64,000 bases of DNA from Prorocentrum cordatum. Its lineage: Eukaryota; Sar; Dinophyceae; Prorocentrales; Prorocentraceae. The position numbers were made by a program, and so were the translations under genes. The stretch spans positions 128,032-192,031 of the forward strand of contig CAUYUJ010014259.1 in NCBI GenBank assembly GCA_963575745.1, in the 5' to 3' direction. The notes under the pieces were generated by a model that saw nothing but the letters and a program-made list of their open reading frames with translations, searched no databases and was not told the origin of the DNA. Shown piece after piece: positions 10,780-19,240 of the stretch (position 1 is its first letter; the number at the start of each line of letters is the position of its first letter).

Positions 10780-10960
10780 GTTGGGAGGAAGAGGATCAGG
10801 ATGGTGGTGATGACTGGGGTTGGGATGGCGATGGTGGTAATGACGGTATGGCGTTGTTGAGAAAAGAGGAGGAAGAGAAGGATGAAGATGGTGGTGATGA
10901 TGAAAAGGTGAATGAGGAGGAGGAAGGAGGAGGAAGGAGGAGGAGGATGGTGGTGAGCCT
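10780..10960. repeat. GATGGTGGTGATG and GAG triplet tract
   Basis: Degenerate GAT/GGT triplets grading into GAGGAGGAAGG. Low complexity in all frames. Confidence 0.8.
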
Positions 10961-11039
10961 GAGAAGCTTCGAGGTCTGGTTTTTGTCTGACGGCTCGGGC
11001 TTTCGCGGCGTGGAGTCTGCTTGTACGGTGATGTTGGTG

Positions 11040-11155
11040 TCGTCGTCCTCGCCCGCGACCCACTCGCGACACGCCCGCGACCCACTCGCGACATGCCCGC
11101 GACCAACCCCGCGACCGCCTCTGCGACCGACCCCGCGACCCACACCGCGCCTGCC
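11040..11155. repeat. Minisatellite CCCGCGACC
   Basis: Degenerate units such as CCCGCGACCCACTCGCGACA are repeated several times. A related block is at 34395-34445. Confidence 0.75.
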
Positions 11156-11441
11156 CCCCTTTCATCCTTATCCGCAGCTGCGTGGTGCTACGCGTACACG
11201 CCCACCTTCACGGGCAGCGTCAGGGAAGGATAGGCTCAGAGGTGGGGACAGCCTGCTCTCTACCCCTCATTCTCGCTCGAAACTCCGAGGTTTGGTTTTG
11301 GTGTGACCTATGTTCGTCGCATCTCGGCGGTTTCCGAGCCATACTCCCCAGCAGCTGCGCCTCGGCGAGGGCGTTCTGGGGGTGCCCGGATCGTCCCAGA
11401 CGGCCGCTGGAGACCCCGAGTTGTGGCCCGAGTGCATGCTC

Positions 11442-11592
11442 TCAGGAGCGAGAGAAGGACGTACACGTACATGAATCCGCGCTGGTTTCGAGAGTACGCA
11501 TTGCCCGAATGGTCGTATCACGCGGCCATTCTCGCGGATCGAGTGGCCGTGTTCATGTACATAGCTGGGCGCGTACGTCCTTTGTGGGCTCG
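11442..11592. mobile_element. Family O TIR element, copy 1
   Basis: Left GAAGGACGTACACGTACATG and inverted right TTCATGTACATAGCTGGG...CGTACGTCC. The core GAATCCGCGCTGGTTTCGAG is shared with 32425-32575. Confidence 0.75.
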
Positions 11593-11614
11593 CTATGCTC
11601 ACCTCCCTCCTCAG

Positions 11615-11745
11615 AAGAGGAAAGGATACCGATTCCGCTGCTCGTCCTGGAGAGGGAGGGCCCTCGTTGCTACGGCCGGAGTCCTCGCGGCCCTGGTCAG
11701 AGCGCGCCCTGGATAGGTCTGGGGAGTCGCGGTAGCGGTTCCTCT
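11615..11745. mobile_element. Family G TIR element, copy 1
   Basis: Left AGAGGAAAGGATACCGATTC, right GCGGTAGCGGTTCCTCT. The core resembles TGGTCAGA.CGC.CCC...GAGGTC of other family G members, including those inside the kinase introns. Confidence 0.7.
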
Positions 11746-12116
11746 GGTTCCCCCACCTCCGTTCCATTCCCCCCCCACGGATCTCAGATTTTATGGGATT
11801 CACTCCGGGCGCTTTTTTCTTTGATTCCGACCTTTGGGGTCCTGTGTCCGTCCCCGTAATGCGGACGGCGGTGTGTTTTTCTTTGTTCTAGGTTGTCGTC
11901 GTCTCTCTCGTTCTAGTCGTTTGTCGTTGTCTCTCTCGTTTGTCGTTGTTGTTGTTCTTTTGTTTTTTTCTAGTTTGTCGTTGTCTCTCTCGTTTGTCGT
12001 TGTCTCTCTCAGGTTGCCCCGCCTCGTGGATGCTCTCCAGCAGCTGCGCTTCGGCGAGAGCAGAGCGTTCCAGGGGTGCCCGGACCACCCCGAGCGGCCG
12101 CCCCAGGCTCGGGTTG

Positions 12117-12338
12117 TGGGCCTCAAACCAGACCAGCTACAGTCGGGGCCCTGAAGAAGGAACCCTTTTCGTTGGGGAGGGGCTCCGCGTTCCTTACGTG
12201 TTTCGCAGCTTGCCTCAGGCTTTCCTTAGGTTTTCGATGCGAAATCGAAGTTCAACTAATGGAAAATAGGGGCCTCGTTCCTTATTTAGGGCTCCTTAGG
12301 TCAAGGCCCCGACTGTATGGGCCTCAAACCAAACCAGC
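12117..12338. repeat. 21-bp direct repeats flanking element J1
   Basis: GGGCCTCAAACCAGACCAGC on the left (12117-12137 with one extra T) recurs on the right (12318-12338) with a single G-to-A difference. The repeats abut both ends of element J1, as a target-site duplication would, but are unusually long. Confidence 0.8.
12138..12317. mobile_element. Family J TIR element, copy 1
   Basis: Ends TACAGTCGGGGCC and GGCCCCGACTGTA are inverted. The interior GAAGAAGGAACCC / GGGCTCCTTAGG continues the symmetry. About 180 bp, non-coding. A second copy lies at 29647-29827. Confidence 0.9.
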
Positions 12339-12623
12339 TGTTTGACGACACGTTCCTCTAGGACGGATGCGGGCCTGCACAAGTTGCGACGACGTTCGAC
12401 GACGGGCGCGATGACGCACCACTTGTGCTTGCCGATTTCGATGCCGATCCAGCGTCAGTCTTGCCGGTTTCCGATTCGATCCGGTTCGGCCTCGCCGATG
12501 CCCGCCGACAGCGTCTTTGTTTACGCCCCGCAATTGCGGATAAGAGGGAGGGGGCGGGCGCGGGCGATGCGGGCGTCGAGCCGGCGGATCTCGTAGCCTT
12601 CACCTTCGCTGTCGATGGCGCCT

Positions 12624-12690
12624 TCCTCCTCCTCCTCGTCCTCCTCCTCCTCCTCCTCCTCCTCCTCCTGCTCCTCCTCCTCCTCATCTT
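12624..12690. repeat. (CTC)n microsatellite
   Basis: Short CTC array embedded in GC-rich unassigned sequence. Confidence 0.95.
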
Positions 12691-12838
12691 TCTCGTGATT
12701 TGCGTCATAGTTTTCTTCTTCTGCGGGGGAGGGGCCGGGGAAGAACGAGGTGCACCAGTATACGGTCGGGAACGTTTGCTTACCCTCTGTGTGGTCATTC
12801 ATTCGGGGGTACGCAGACGGGAATTGTGTGCCCAAGGG

Positions 12839-12996
12839 TTAAGTCGGGCCTGTCCCTCTACAGGGGGAATATTCAAAACTAGTAAAAAATAGTCCGGGGA
12901 CTATTTTTTGATTTTTGTTTGACCATTTCGGTGTATTTTTAAGTATTTGTTATTTGTCGTCGAAGCTCCCCCTGTAGGGGGACACGCCCGACTTCA
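12839..12996. mobile_element. Family K TIR element, copy 1, with target-site duplication
   Basis: Left AAGTCGGGCCTGTCCCTCTA and inverted right GGGGGACACGCCCGACTT. The AT-rich centre contains ATAGTCCGGGGACTAT. CCCAAGGG, extendable to CCCAAGGGTT, occurs immediately outside both ends (12831 and 12997), an 8-10-bp target-site duplication. Confidence 0.9.
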
Positions 12997-13117
12997 CCCA
13001 AGGGTTGAATGGGTGGTTCGCGGCTGGCGCCTCAGCCGCCGGATCTGCTGGCCCCCAGGGGCCGTCGCAGTCATCTGGCCCGAGAGCCCGAGCAACATCG
13101 GCGACCAGCATCAATCA

Positions 13118-13279
13118 CCACCCACCAAACCACCCCAACCCAACCCGAAGGCTTAGATTTACCTTCGATTTCCAGTGGGGGGGGGTCGGGAAACATCGAA
13201 AAAACACATGTGGAACCCTTGACCCCCCCCAACCCGAAATTCGGGTCTTCGGGTTGGGTTGGGGTGGTCTGGTAGGTAG
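13118..13279. mobile_element. Family A TIR element, copy 1, with 7-bp target-site duplication
   Basis: Left CCACCCACCAAACCACCCCA and inverted right TTGGGGTGGTCTGGTAGGTAG; arms are about 33 bp. TCAATCA flanks it at 13111-13117 and 13280-13286. About 162 bp with no coding capacity, so a non-autonomous DNA-transposon-like element. Confidence 0.92.
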
Positions 13280-13363
13280 TCAATCAAGGGAGTGATGTGA
13301 ACCAGCAGGGGTGGTTCCCGTCCGTCCCCGCCTCTCAGCCCACGGCGGAGGGAGGGAAGGAGA

Positions 13364-13400
<37 letters not shown>
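13364..13400. repeat. (CGA)n microsatellite
   Basis: Short CGA array that leads into G/A-rich imperfect sequence to about 13530. Confidence 0.9.
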
Positions 13401-13402
<2 letters not shown>

Positions 13403-13529
13403 GGAGGAGGAGGAGGGGGGAAGGGAGTACGGAGGAGGGAGGAGGGAGGACGGGCGAGCGAGGATGGAGGAGCGGGGGAGAGCGGAGGGAGGTGCGGGCT
13501 GGAGGCAGGAAGGAGGAGAGGGGCACCTG

Positions 13530-14634
13530 AAGCTTTGCCCGCGCGGTCTCCGTCGCGCCCCCCCCGAGCTGATGACGGCCAGAAAACTGGCAGTCCATCG
13601 ACCTCCAGAGGTGCAGGAATCCCAAGCCCGGAATTGTTCTGTCGGGCCCCTGGGGCATTCTGATGATCCGTCGGGGAATGCTGACGGTTCCCTGGCGTTC
13701 CGACGGTTCCCTTTGGGCATTCTGACGGTTCCTCGGAGCATGTTGCCATGTCTCCGGCGGGGGGCTTCTCCATTCTGGCGGTGGACGGGCCATCTCGACG
13801 GTAGCAAAATTGTTTCGACGTTAGGTTTCATTGCCAGGTTTCTGCCCCCTGAGAGATCCCACCGGCCACACGCCCAGTCGAGTCGAGATCTACGGGGATT
13901 GACATTGCCGAAGATCAAGGCTCGTGATTACCTGCGAGCGTTTCCGACTTGAAAAACAACCTGATCTGTTTTGCTTCTGAGGAGTGCCTCAGGGAAACAG
14001 AACACATTGAAAGTTGAAAGGATTACCGAATGTTCATATCCCCAGGATCTTGCAGACAGAGCTTGGTCCACTAATCCCTTGCGATTCGAGGTCTCGGCGT
14101 ACCAATTCCTAGATCATGGGCCGGCGGCTGGGTCTGGCCGTTCTTACACGTCGCACATAGGGTCAACAAGTCTTGGTAAGGCCCCCACGCAGGCTCGCCC
14201 AATAGCGTGTCGCGCCGCTGGTTCAGTCCCCGCCGGCGGGGCTGGCCGCGCCAGCACACCCAAGGAGTGATCCGTCCCCTCTGAGTGGCCCTCTCGTCCT
14301 CCTTCCCCCCTGCGGCCGGAGGGGGGGCGGAGGCGGGAGGCGGCGAGGTCGGGGGCGGGAGGGCGGAGAGGGCCCCGCCCCCAAAACCTCACAGCTTTTC
14401 TCATCCGCTCCCTCTCCTCGCTCCGGGAACGACTGCACGGTCGATTCTCCCCGCGATGACGCGGCGGCGGCCCCTTACGGTGAAGGCGTTTGTCAAGCAA
14501 AAGTCTCAGGAGGCGCCAGACCCTTGGAGGATTCCTTCTCAAATGAGGGCGGCGGTGACATCTATGGCCGATCCGCGATTGGAGCTCCACTGGCTTCCCG
14601 AACCTGGATTCCTTATCTAAGGGTTCCTTATCCA
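13530..14634. other. No gene recognised
   Basis: Contains internal repeats of the type TTCCGACGGTTCC/GCATTCTGACGGTTCC near 13660-13740. Its right end, 14515-14615, is a copy of the segment at 3195-3300 in opposite orientation. ORFs are short and unrecognised. Confidence 0.4.
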
Positions 14635-14647
14635 ATGCCCACACCGT
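14635..14647 (+). repeat. Target-site duplication, left copy (13 bp)
   Basis: ATGCCCACACCGT sits directly before the spliced-leader relic. The identical 13-mer is found at 16099-16111 directly after the A-run of the retrogene. Confidence 0.93.
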
Positions 14648-14669
14648 TCAGTAGCCATTTTGGCTCAAG
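14648..14669 (+). other. Relic dinoflagellate spliced-leader sequence
   Basis: The 22-nt stretch ends GTAGCCATTTTGGCTCAAG and matches the conserved dinoflagellate spliced leader except at its third base (A for C). It is followed by GCCAGG, not by an intronic GT, so it is a leader already joined to an mRNA body and copied back into DNA. It is not a leader-RNA gene. Confidence 0.93.
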
Positions 14670-14706
14670 GCCAGGTCCGCCCGCTTTCGGGCGCGCGGGA
14701 CCCAGG

Positions 14707-16020
14707 ATGGCGCGGGATGGCGCGGAGTGCGCGCCAAAGCGTTCGGCGGCCCAGCGTGCTGCGGGACGGCAGTGGGCTAAGTGGTCCGCCGACAACGCCG
14801 TGCGGCGGCTGACGGGCGAGTTGGGGAGGACTCGGGCCCGTCTGGAGGCCGCGGAGCAGGCCTTGGGCGCTGTCATCGGGGATGACGAGGTGGCCCATAG
14901 GCTGCAGGCGATGCTCCCCGCGCTGCAGGCCACGCTGGGAGGGTGGACCCCATCCTGGCTCGAGCGCCTGCGCCGCAACGTCGCCCTCCATGCCGAGGCG
15001 CAGGGCATGGACATCGTGGCGGCCAGCGCGGCGGAGCTACGTTCTGCGCAGCGGGGACCCCGGCTGGAGCGGCGCGCGGCGGCCGATGGCGCGCTGAGGG
15101 CGGATGCGCCTCCCTTCGTCCCCCTCGGCCCCATCGGCGCTGGCGCGCCCGGCGGCGGCGTGCCCCACACGCCGCACGACGCCAACCAGCTGCTGGCGGA
15201 CCTCATCGCCTACGCCGCCCCCATGCAGGAGGCGCTTCTCGGCGAGGGTTGCCAGCACGCGCAGACCGACGGCATCGACACGGAGCTGGAGGCCGCCGAC
15301 GGCGGGAGCGGCGGGCCGCAGCTCGGTGGCCCCCAGGGCGCTGCGGCCGCCCGCGCCCGCGACCTAGCCGAGCTCCACGACGCCTTCGTGGAGGAGGTCT
15401 TCGTGTCGGCGAACGAGGCCTTCGGCGTCCAGGACGACCTGAACCAGCTGATGGCTGATCTGGCGGCGGAGCTCGGCGGCGAGGCCGACTCCAGGTACGC
15501 CGCCGCGGCGGAGCCCGGCCCTGGGACAGGTGGATTCAGCCCACCGAAGTCGCAGTCCCAGGGTCGCGGCGAGTTCGAGAAGCCGCACGACGCGGAGGTG
15601 AACGCTGCTGGCATCGCGGAGCTCGACGCGCTGTATGCCGCTGCTGGGGGCACGGCGCTGGTGCACGGCAGCGGCGCGCGGGCCCGCGGCGGGTTCGCCC
15701 AGGAGGCCGCCCTGGGCGGCGGCACTGCAGGCACCTCGGAGCCCATCGGGCTGTCCGAGGCTGCTGGTGGCGAGGTGCTGCTGCAGACGTCCGAGGGCAC
15801 GAACAGCAGTGCGGTTGCTGCAGAGGCCGTGGCCGAGCAGGACGCCTGCGCGGACCTCTCGGCGGGTGACCTGCGGGAGCGCCACTCGGAGCCGAGCCCG
15901 ACCGCGCCCGAGAAGGCCTCGGGCCAATGGCGGTCGGCATCGGACGAGCTCCGAGGCGCGACGTCAGCCCTCCTAATGGACCTGGAGGCGCAGCTGGCGG
16001 CCGTGTGGGCGCGCGGGTAG
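14707..16020 (+). CDS. Intronless retrogene, alanine-rich hypothetical protein
   Basis: A single uninterrupted ORF of 437 codons. The ATG at 14707 is chosen because it is the first in-frame ATG after the spliced-leader relic; the upstream ATG at 14635 lies in the target-site duplication and the one at 14524 in a dispersed repeat. The protein is Ala/Gly/Glu-rich with GC-rich third positions. Residues about 20-65 are rich in Leu/Arg/Glu and may form a coiled coil (LTGELGRTRARLEAAEQ). The middle is Gly/Ala-rich and low in complexity, and the C-terminus returns to a helix-like segment ending LEAQLAAVWARG. No signal peptide, membrane segment or named domain is seen. The leader, A-run and flanking duplication show that it arose by reverse transcription of a mature mRNA. 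No stop or frameshift interrupts it, so it may be young or functional. Its function is unknown. Confidence 0.75.
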   Translation: MARDGAECAPKRSAAQRAAGRQWAKWSADNAVRRLTGELGRTRARLEAAEQALGAVIGDDEVAHRLQAMLPALQATLGGWTPSWLERLRRNVALHAEAQGMDIVAASAAELRSAQRGPRLERRAAADGALRADAPPFVPLGPIGAGAPGGGVPHTPHDANQLLADLIAYAAPMQEALLGEGCQHAQTDGIDTELEAADGGSGGPQLGGPQGAAAARARDLAELHDAFVEEVFVSANEAFGVQDDLNQLMADLAAELGGEADSRYAAAAEPGPGTGGFSPPKSQSQGRGEFEKPHDAEVNAAGIAELDALYAAAGGTALVHGSGARARGGFAQEAALGGGTAGTSEPIGLSEAAGGEVLLQTSEGTNSSAVAAEAVAEQDACADLSAGDLRERHSEPSPTAPEKASGQWRSASDELRGATSALLMDLEAQLAAVWARG

Positions 16021-16098
16021 CCTCGGCCTGCCGCCCCCTCTTCCTGAATGCATGCGTGAACCCCCTGCGCGCGCGCAGGGCCTACAGAGATAAAAAAT
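16021..16098 (+). other. Retrogene 3' untranslated region and A-run
   Basis: About 70 bp follow the stop codon, then AAAAAA at 16092-16097, a short remnant of a poly(A) tail, immediately before the right target-site duplication. Confidence 0.8.
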
Positions 16099-16111
16099 AT
16101 GCCCACACCGT
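16099..16111 (+). repeat. Target-site duplication, right copy (13 bp)
   Basis: ATGCCCACACCGT, identical to 14635-14647. Confidence 0.93.
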
Positions 16112-16414
16112 ATCATCCGCCGATGTTGTTCGAGAAGTCTACGACATGGGAACGCGGTGATCTGTTTGGATGCACCGTGTCCGAAACCAGCCCCGACGTC
16201 CGCGCGGCGGGAGCGCCGGCGTTCCAGGGTGAGCGCCCCTTCTCCGCCGGTATCGATCGAGCAGTCTGACGCCATGTTCCCAGACCCCCGACGTCATCGA
16301 CTGCCAGAGGTCTCGACTCATTCCCCGGGACCAGTTTTTCATCCCGAGTAATCTTCTGATGGCCCCGAGGCCTGGAGAGGGCCCCCCGAGGCCGAAGATT
16401 GCGAGAGCAGCGCC

Positions 16415-16525
16415 AGAGCTCCATGAGAAGGAGGCGGAGGAGAAGGAGGAGGAGGAGGAGGAGGAGGAGGAGGAGGAGCGAGGCGGAGGAGGGGGAGGAG
16501 GAGGAGGAGGAGGAGGAGGAGCTGG
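16415..16525. repeat. (GAG)n microsatellite
   Basis: GAG triplets with one GCGAGGC interruption. Confidence 0.95.
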
Positions 16526-16529
16526 GAGC

Positions 16530-16650
16530 GAGGAGCGCGCCCCTCCGCCCCAGGAGTGGGCCGATCCCCGCCGCCCCGCGGGCGCGGGCGCGCCCGAGTC
16601 GGAGTACGCGAGGCGCTGGCCGCCCGCCCGCCAGCGGCCCCCCCCTCCAG
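16530..16650 (+). other. Possible exon between GAG and TCC arrays
   Basis: One frame reads EERAPPPQEWADPRRPAGAG and continues open to the TCC array with GC-rich third positions. It is flanked on both sides by microsatellites of opposite strand bias. No homology was recognised. Confidence 0.25.
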
Positions 16651-16651
16651 C

Positions 16652-16740
16652 CTCCTCCTCCTCCTCCTCCTCCTCCTCCTCCTCCTCCTCCTCCTCCTCC
16701 TCCTCCCCCTCCTCCTCCTCCCCTCCTCCTCCTCACCTCC
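16652..16740. repeat. (TCC)n microsatellite
   Basis: TCC triplets on the plus strand, only about 130 bp from a GAG array. The purine-rich strand therefore switches within this short interval. Confidence 0.95.
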
Positions 16741-16744
16741 TCTT

Positions 16745-16811
16745 CCAGTCGCGTGCTGCGGTGCGCCGGGGGGGGTCGGCCGTCGCCGTCCCCGGCCGTG
16801 GTTCGGTACGA
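16745..16811. repeat. 67-bp direct repeat, left of element D1
   Basis: Starts CCAGTCGCGTGCTGCGG and ends CCGTGGTTCGGTACGA. The same sequence recurs at 17008-17074 on the other side of the family D element with few differences. Confidence 0.9.
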
Positions 16812-17005
16812 TCGGGCCGGGCGAAAGGGGGGGATTGGGAAAGGGGGGGTACGAAATGTGCTGCATGCAGCTGGTTTCGGCCCCACCGAGGGGCCCGTTC
16901 CTCGATGCATGGCCGCCTCCGGCGCCGGGGGGCGCTGGGAAAATCAGCTACGTGAGCTGATTCTCAAACCCCGCCTTTGCTGTCCCCCCCTTTCGCCCGA
17001 CCCGA
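16812..17005. mobile_element. Family D TIR element, copy 1
   Basis: Left TCGGGCCGGGCGAAAGGGGG, right CCCCCTTTCGCCCGACCCGA, inverted. The interior has TGCTGCATGCAGCTGGTTTC and the palindrome ATCAGCTACGTGAGCTGAT. The element is bracketed by 67-bp direct repeats. Confidence 0.9.
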
Positions 17006-17007
17006 TC

Positions 17008-17074
17008 CAGTCGCGTGCTGCGGGGCGCTGGGGGGTGTCGGCCGTCGCCGTCCCCGGCCGTGGTTCGGCACGAG
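17008..17074. repeat. 67-bp direct repeat, right of element D1
   Basis: Second copy of 16745-16811. Confidence 0.9.
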
Positions 17075-17081
17075 CGAGTCG

Positions 17082-17267
17082 CGGGTATACGTGGGGGAGA
17101 CAGTTCGCCAGAGTGACCGCTGGTGCGGGCACGGAGAGGTCCCCAGGCAGCTCAAGGCGATGCGATGAGCAGCAGCTTGCGCGCTCCGATTCGGCCACCC
17201 CGCAGCCCCCGAACGTCGCGCACCACAAGGTTACTCTTGCCCAGGGTCGCTCTTACGTGTAGCCCGG
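17082..17267. mobile_element. Family H TIR element, copy 2 (diverged)
   Basis: Core GTGCGGGCACGGAGAGGTCC and right CAGGGTCGCTCTTACGTGTA match family H. The left arm CCAGAGTGACCGCTGGTG is degraded. Confidence 0.7.
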
Positions 17268-17930
17268 AGTCGCCTGAGGTGTTTCGCGATATTCGGGCTC
17301 TCGAGGCCCTCCACGGGCCCCGGGGCTGTCAGAAGACGACTTGGGATGAGGATCTCGTCCTGGGGGAAGGCCCCCGGGTTCAGGGCCCGTGTCCATCAGG
17401 ACCCTTTTCCCCGTGCTAAGTCGAAGCGGGAACGGAGTGAATGGGTCCATCGAAATGGGAACAAAAAGGAAGGGTACCTCACACCTTGGAGTTACAAGCA
17501 TGGTGGACATTGTGTGTATCCATTTCGATTGCATTGCACAAGTGGTTTTTGGATTGATGCAGGTAATGCACCCGGATTGATTGCACACGGCTCCACATTC
17601 ATAGAGGATAACCGCAGATTGCTTTCGATGTTAAGGGGGACCCCCCTGAGCTCTCGGCTGGGAATCAAACTCGCCCTTCCCCTCCTCGCCCTTCCCCTCG
17701 TTTTTCCCCTCCTCCTCCCACGCCACGGGCGTCTCCGCCTCTGGGCGTTGCGAATACGGAGAGCCGCTCCCGTTCCTTTTGCACAGGACCCGCTGCCGGT
17801 GCCCCCGCGGATGGTTCCCATGTGCGACGGAGGGCCGGCGCTGCCCGACCGCGGCCGCCGTCGGTGCTGGCCAAGACCTGATCTTTGGCATTGTGCCCAT
17901 GTTTCCCTTCTCCCTTGCGCGCGCCCAGAG
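17268..17930. other. No gene recognised
   Basis: Mixed composition with short ORFs. The interval 17440-17600 is less GC-rich than its surroundings. Neither a domain nor a repeat family was identified. Confidence 0.35.
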
Positions 17931-17932
17931 TA

Positions 17933-18126
17933 TCGGGCCGGGCGAAAGGGGGGGATTGGGAAAGGGGGGGTTACGAAATCTGCTGCATGCAGCTGGTTTC
18001 GGCCCCACCGAGGGGCCCACTACTCGATACATGGGCGCCTCCCACCGCCGGGAGGCGCCGGGAAAATCAGCTACGCGAGCTGATTCTCAACCCCCGTTTT
18101 GCTATCCCCCCCTTTCGCCCGACCCG
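17933..18126. mobile_element. Family D TIR element, copy 2
   Basis: Same ends as copy 1 (TCGGGCCGGGCGAAAGGGGG and CCCCCTTTCGCCCGACCCGA) and the same internal AATCAGCTACGCGAGCTGATT. Confidence 0.9.
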
Positions 18127-18765
18127 AACCCTGGGAAGTCACGGGGTGAACGAAGAGCGTGCCCCCGGATTTCTCATGCCAAGTTTTCCCTCGTATGATC
18201 AGGGATGTTGGTTTAGTGTGTTGCTTCGCACGGTCTGGCCCACCACGCTTTGGAGCGACACGCCACCCACTTCGCGGCCCACCCACCGTCAACGTCCCGA
18301 ACCTTTTTCCGAGCCTCCCGCCCAGCGGAGCGGAGCGACCCGCGATCCGCTCGCAGGGCGCAGCGTGTCGCAAGGGCTGCCGCCGCGGCACGCCAAGCAA
18401 CCATTCCCGACCGTAGCATGCTTTGTTTTTTCCTGTCGCTTCTCATGCGCGCCTTGGACACTCTCGCAATGCCGCTTTTAGAGTGTGTCAGCGTCGGCTA
18501 GCGTCTGGTAATCGATGAGATAGCGCCGATGCCTCGGAGCAGCGTCCATCCAGCGTCGAGCTGCGTCGACTGGGCGTCGCCTCTTAAGAGCCAGCGAGAT
18601 AGCATGGGCGACCCCCCAACCAGTGGCCCACAGAGTGTTCCCAGAAGGCGAGCCTCCCGAGGCACAGCGCGCCGTGCTCGCCCCACCCTCGCCCTCGAGC
18701 ACCCGTGGCGCGCCCACCCCCCCACCCCACCCCACCGAGGAGCGTGGAGCGAGGAGGAGCGAGGA
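18127..18765. other. No gene recognised
   Basis: GC-rich with short ORFs and no repeat-family match by eye. Confidence 0.3.
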
Positions 18766-18769
18766 GGAG

Positions 18770-19175
18770 CGCGGAGGAGCGAGGACGAGGAGGAGGAGGA
18801 GGAGGAGGAGGAGGAGGAGGAGGGGAAGAGGAGGAGGAGACGAGGAAAAATAGGAGGAGGAGGCGGAGGAGGAGAAGGCTAAGGACCAGGAGGTGGAGGA
18901 NNNNNNNNNNNNNNNNNNNNNNNNNNNNNNNNNNNNNNNNNNNNNNNNNNNNNNNNNNNNNNNNNNNNNNNNNNNNNNNNNNNNNNNNNNNNNNNNNNNN
19001 GAGGAGGAGGAGGAGGAGGAGGAGGAGGAGGAGGAGCAGCAGCGAAGCAGCGAGGAGGAGGAGGAGGAGGAGGAGTGAGCGAGGAGAAGGAGGAGGGCGA
19101 GGAAGCAGGATGAGGAGCAGCGTGGAGAAGGAGGATGAGCGAGAACGAGGAGGAGGAGGAGGAGGAGGAGGTAGA
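18770..19175. repeat. GAG microsatellite containing the assembly gap
   Basis: GAG triplets lie on both sides of the N run (18770-18900 and 19001-19175). The true array length is unknown. Confidence 0.95.
18901..19000. other. Assembly gap (100 N)
   Basis: Exactly 100 undetermined bases within a GAG array, the usual placeholder for a gap of unknown size. Confidence 1.
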
Positions 19176-19240
19176 TAGAGCGGCATAAGGGGGGCAAGGC
19201 AGTGCATTCGGCCGCAAGGATGGGCCCCCGCCGTCGCCGC

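Noticed and set aside
14648-14669. A spliced-leader RNA gene
   Set aside because: A leader-RNA gene would have an intronic GT directly after the leader; here the leader joins GCCAGG and an ORF, and a target duplication precedes it.
14524-14706. Upstream start codons for the retrogene ORF (14524 or 14635)
   Set aside because: 14524 lies in a dispersed repeat also found at 3195-3300, and 14635 lies in the target-site duplication; both precede the leader, which marks the mRNA 5' end.
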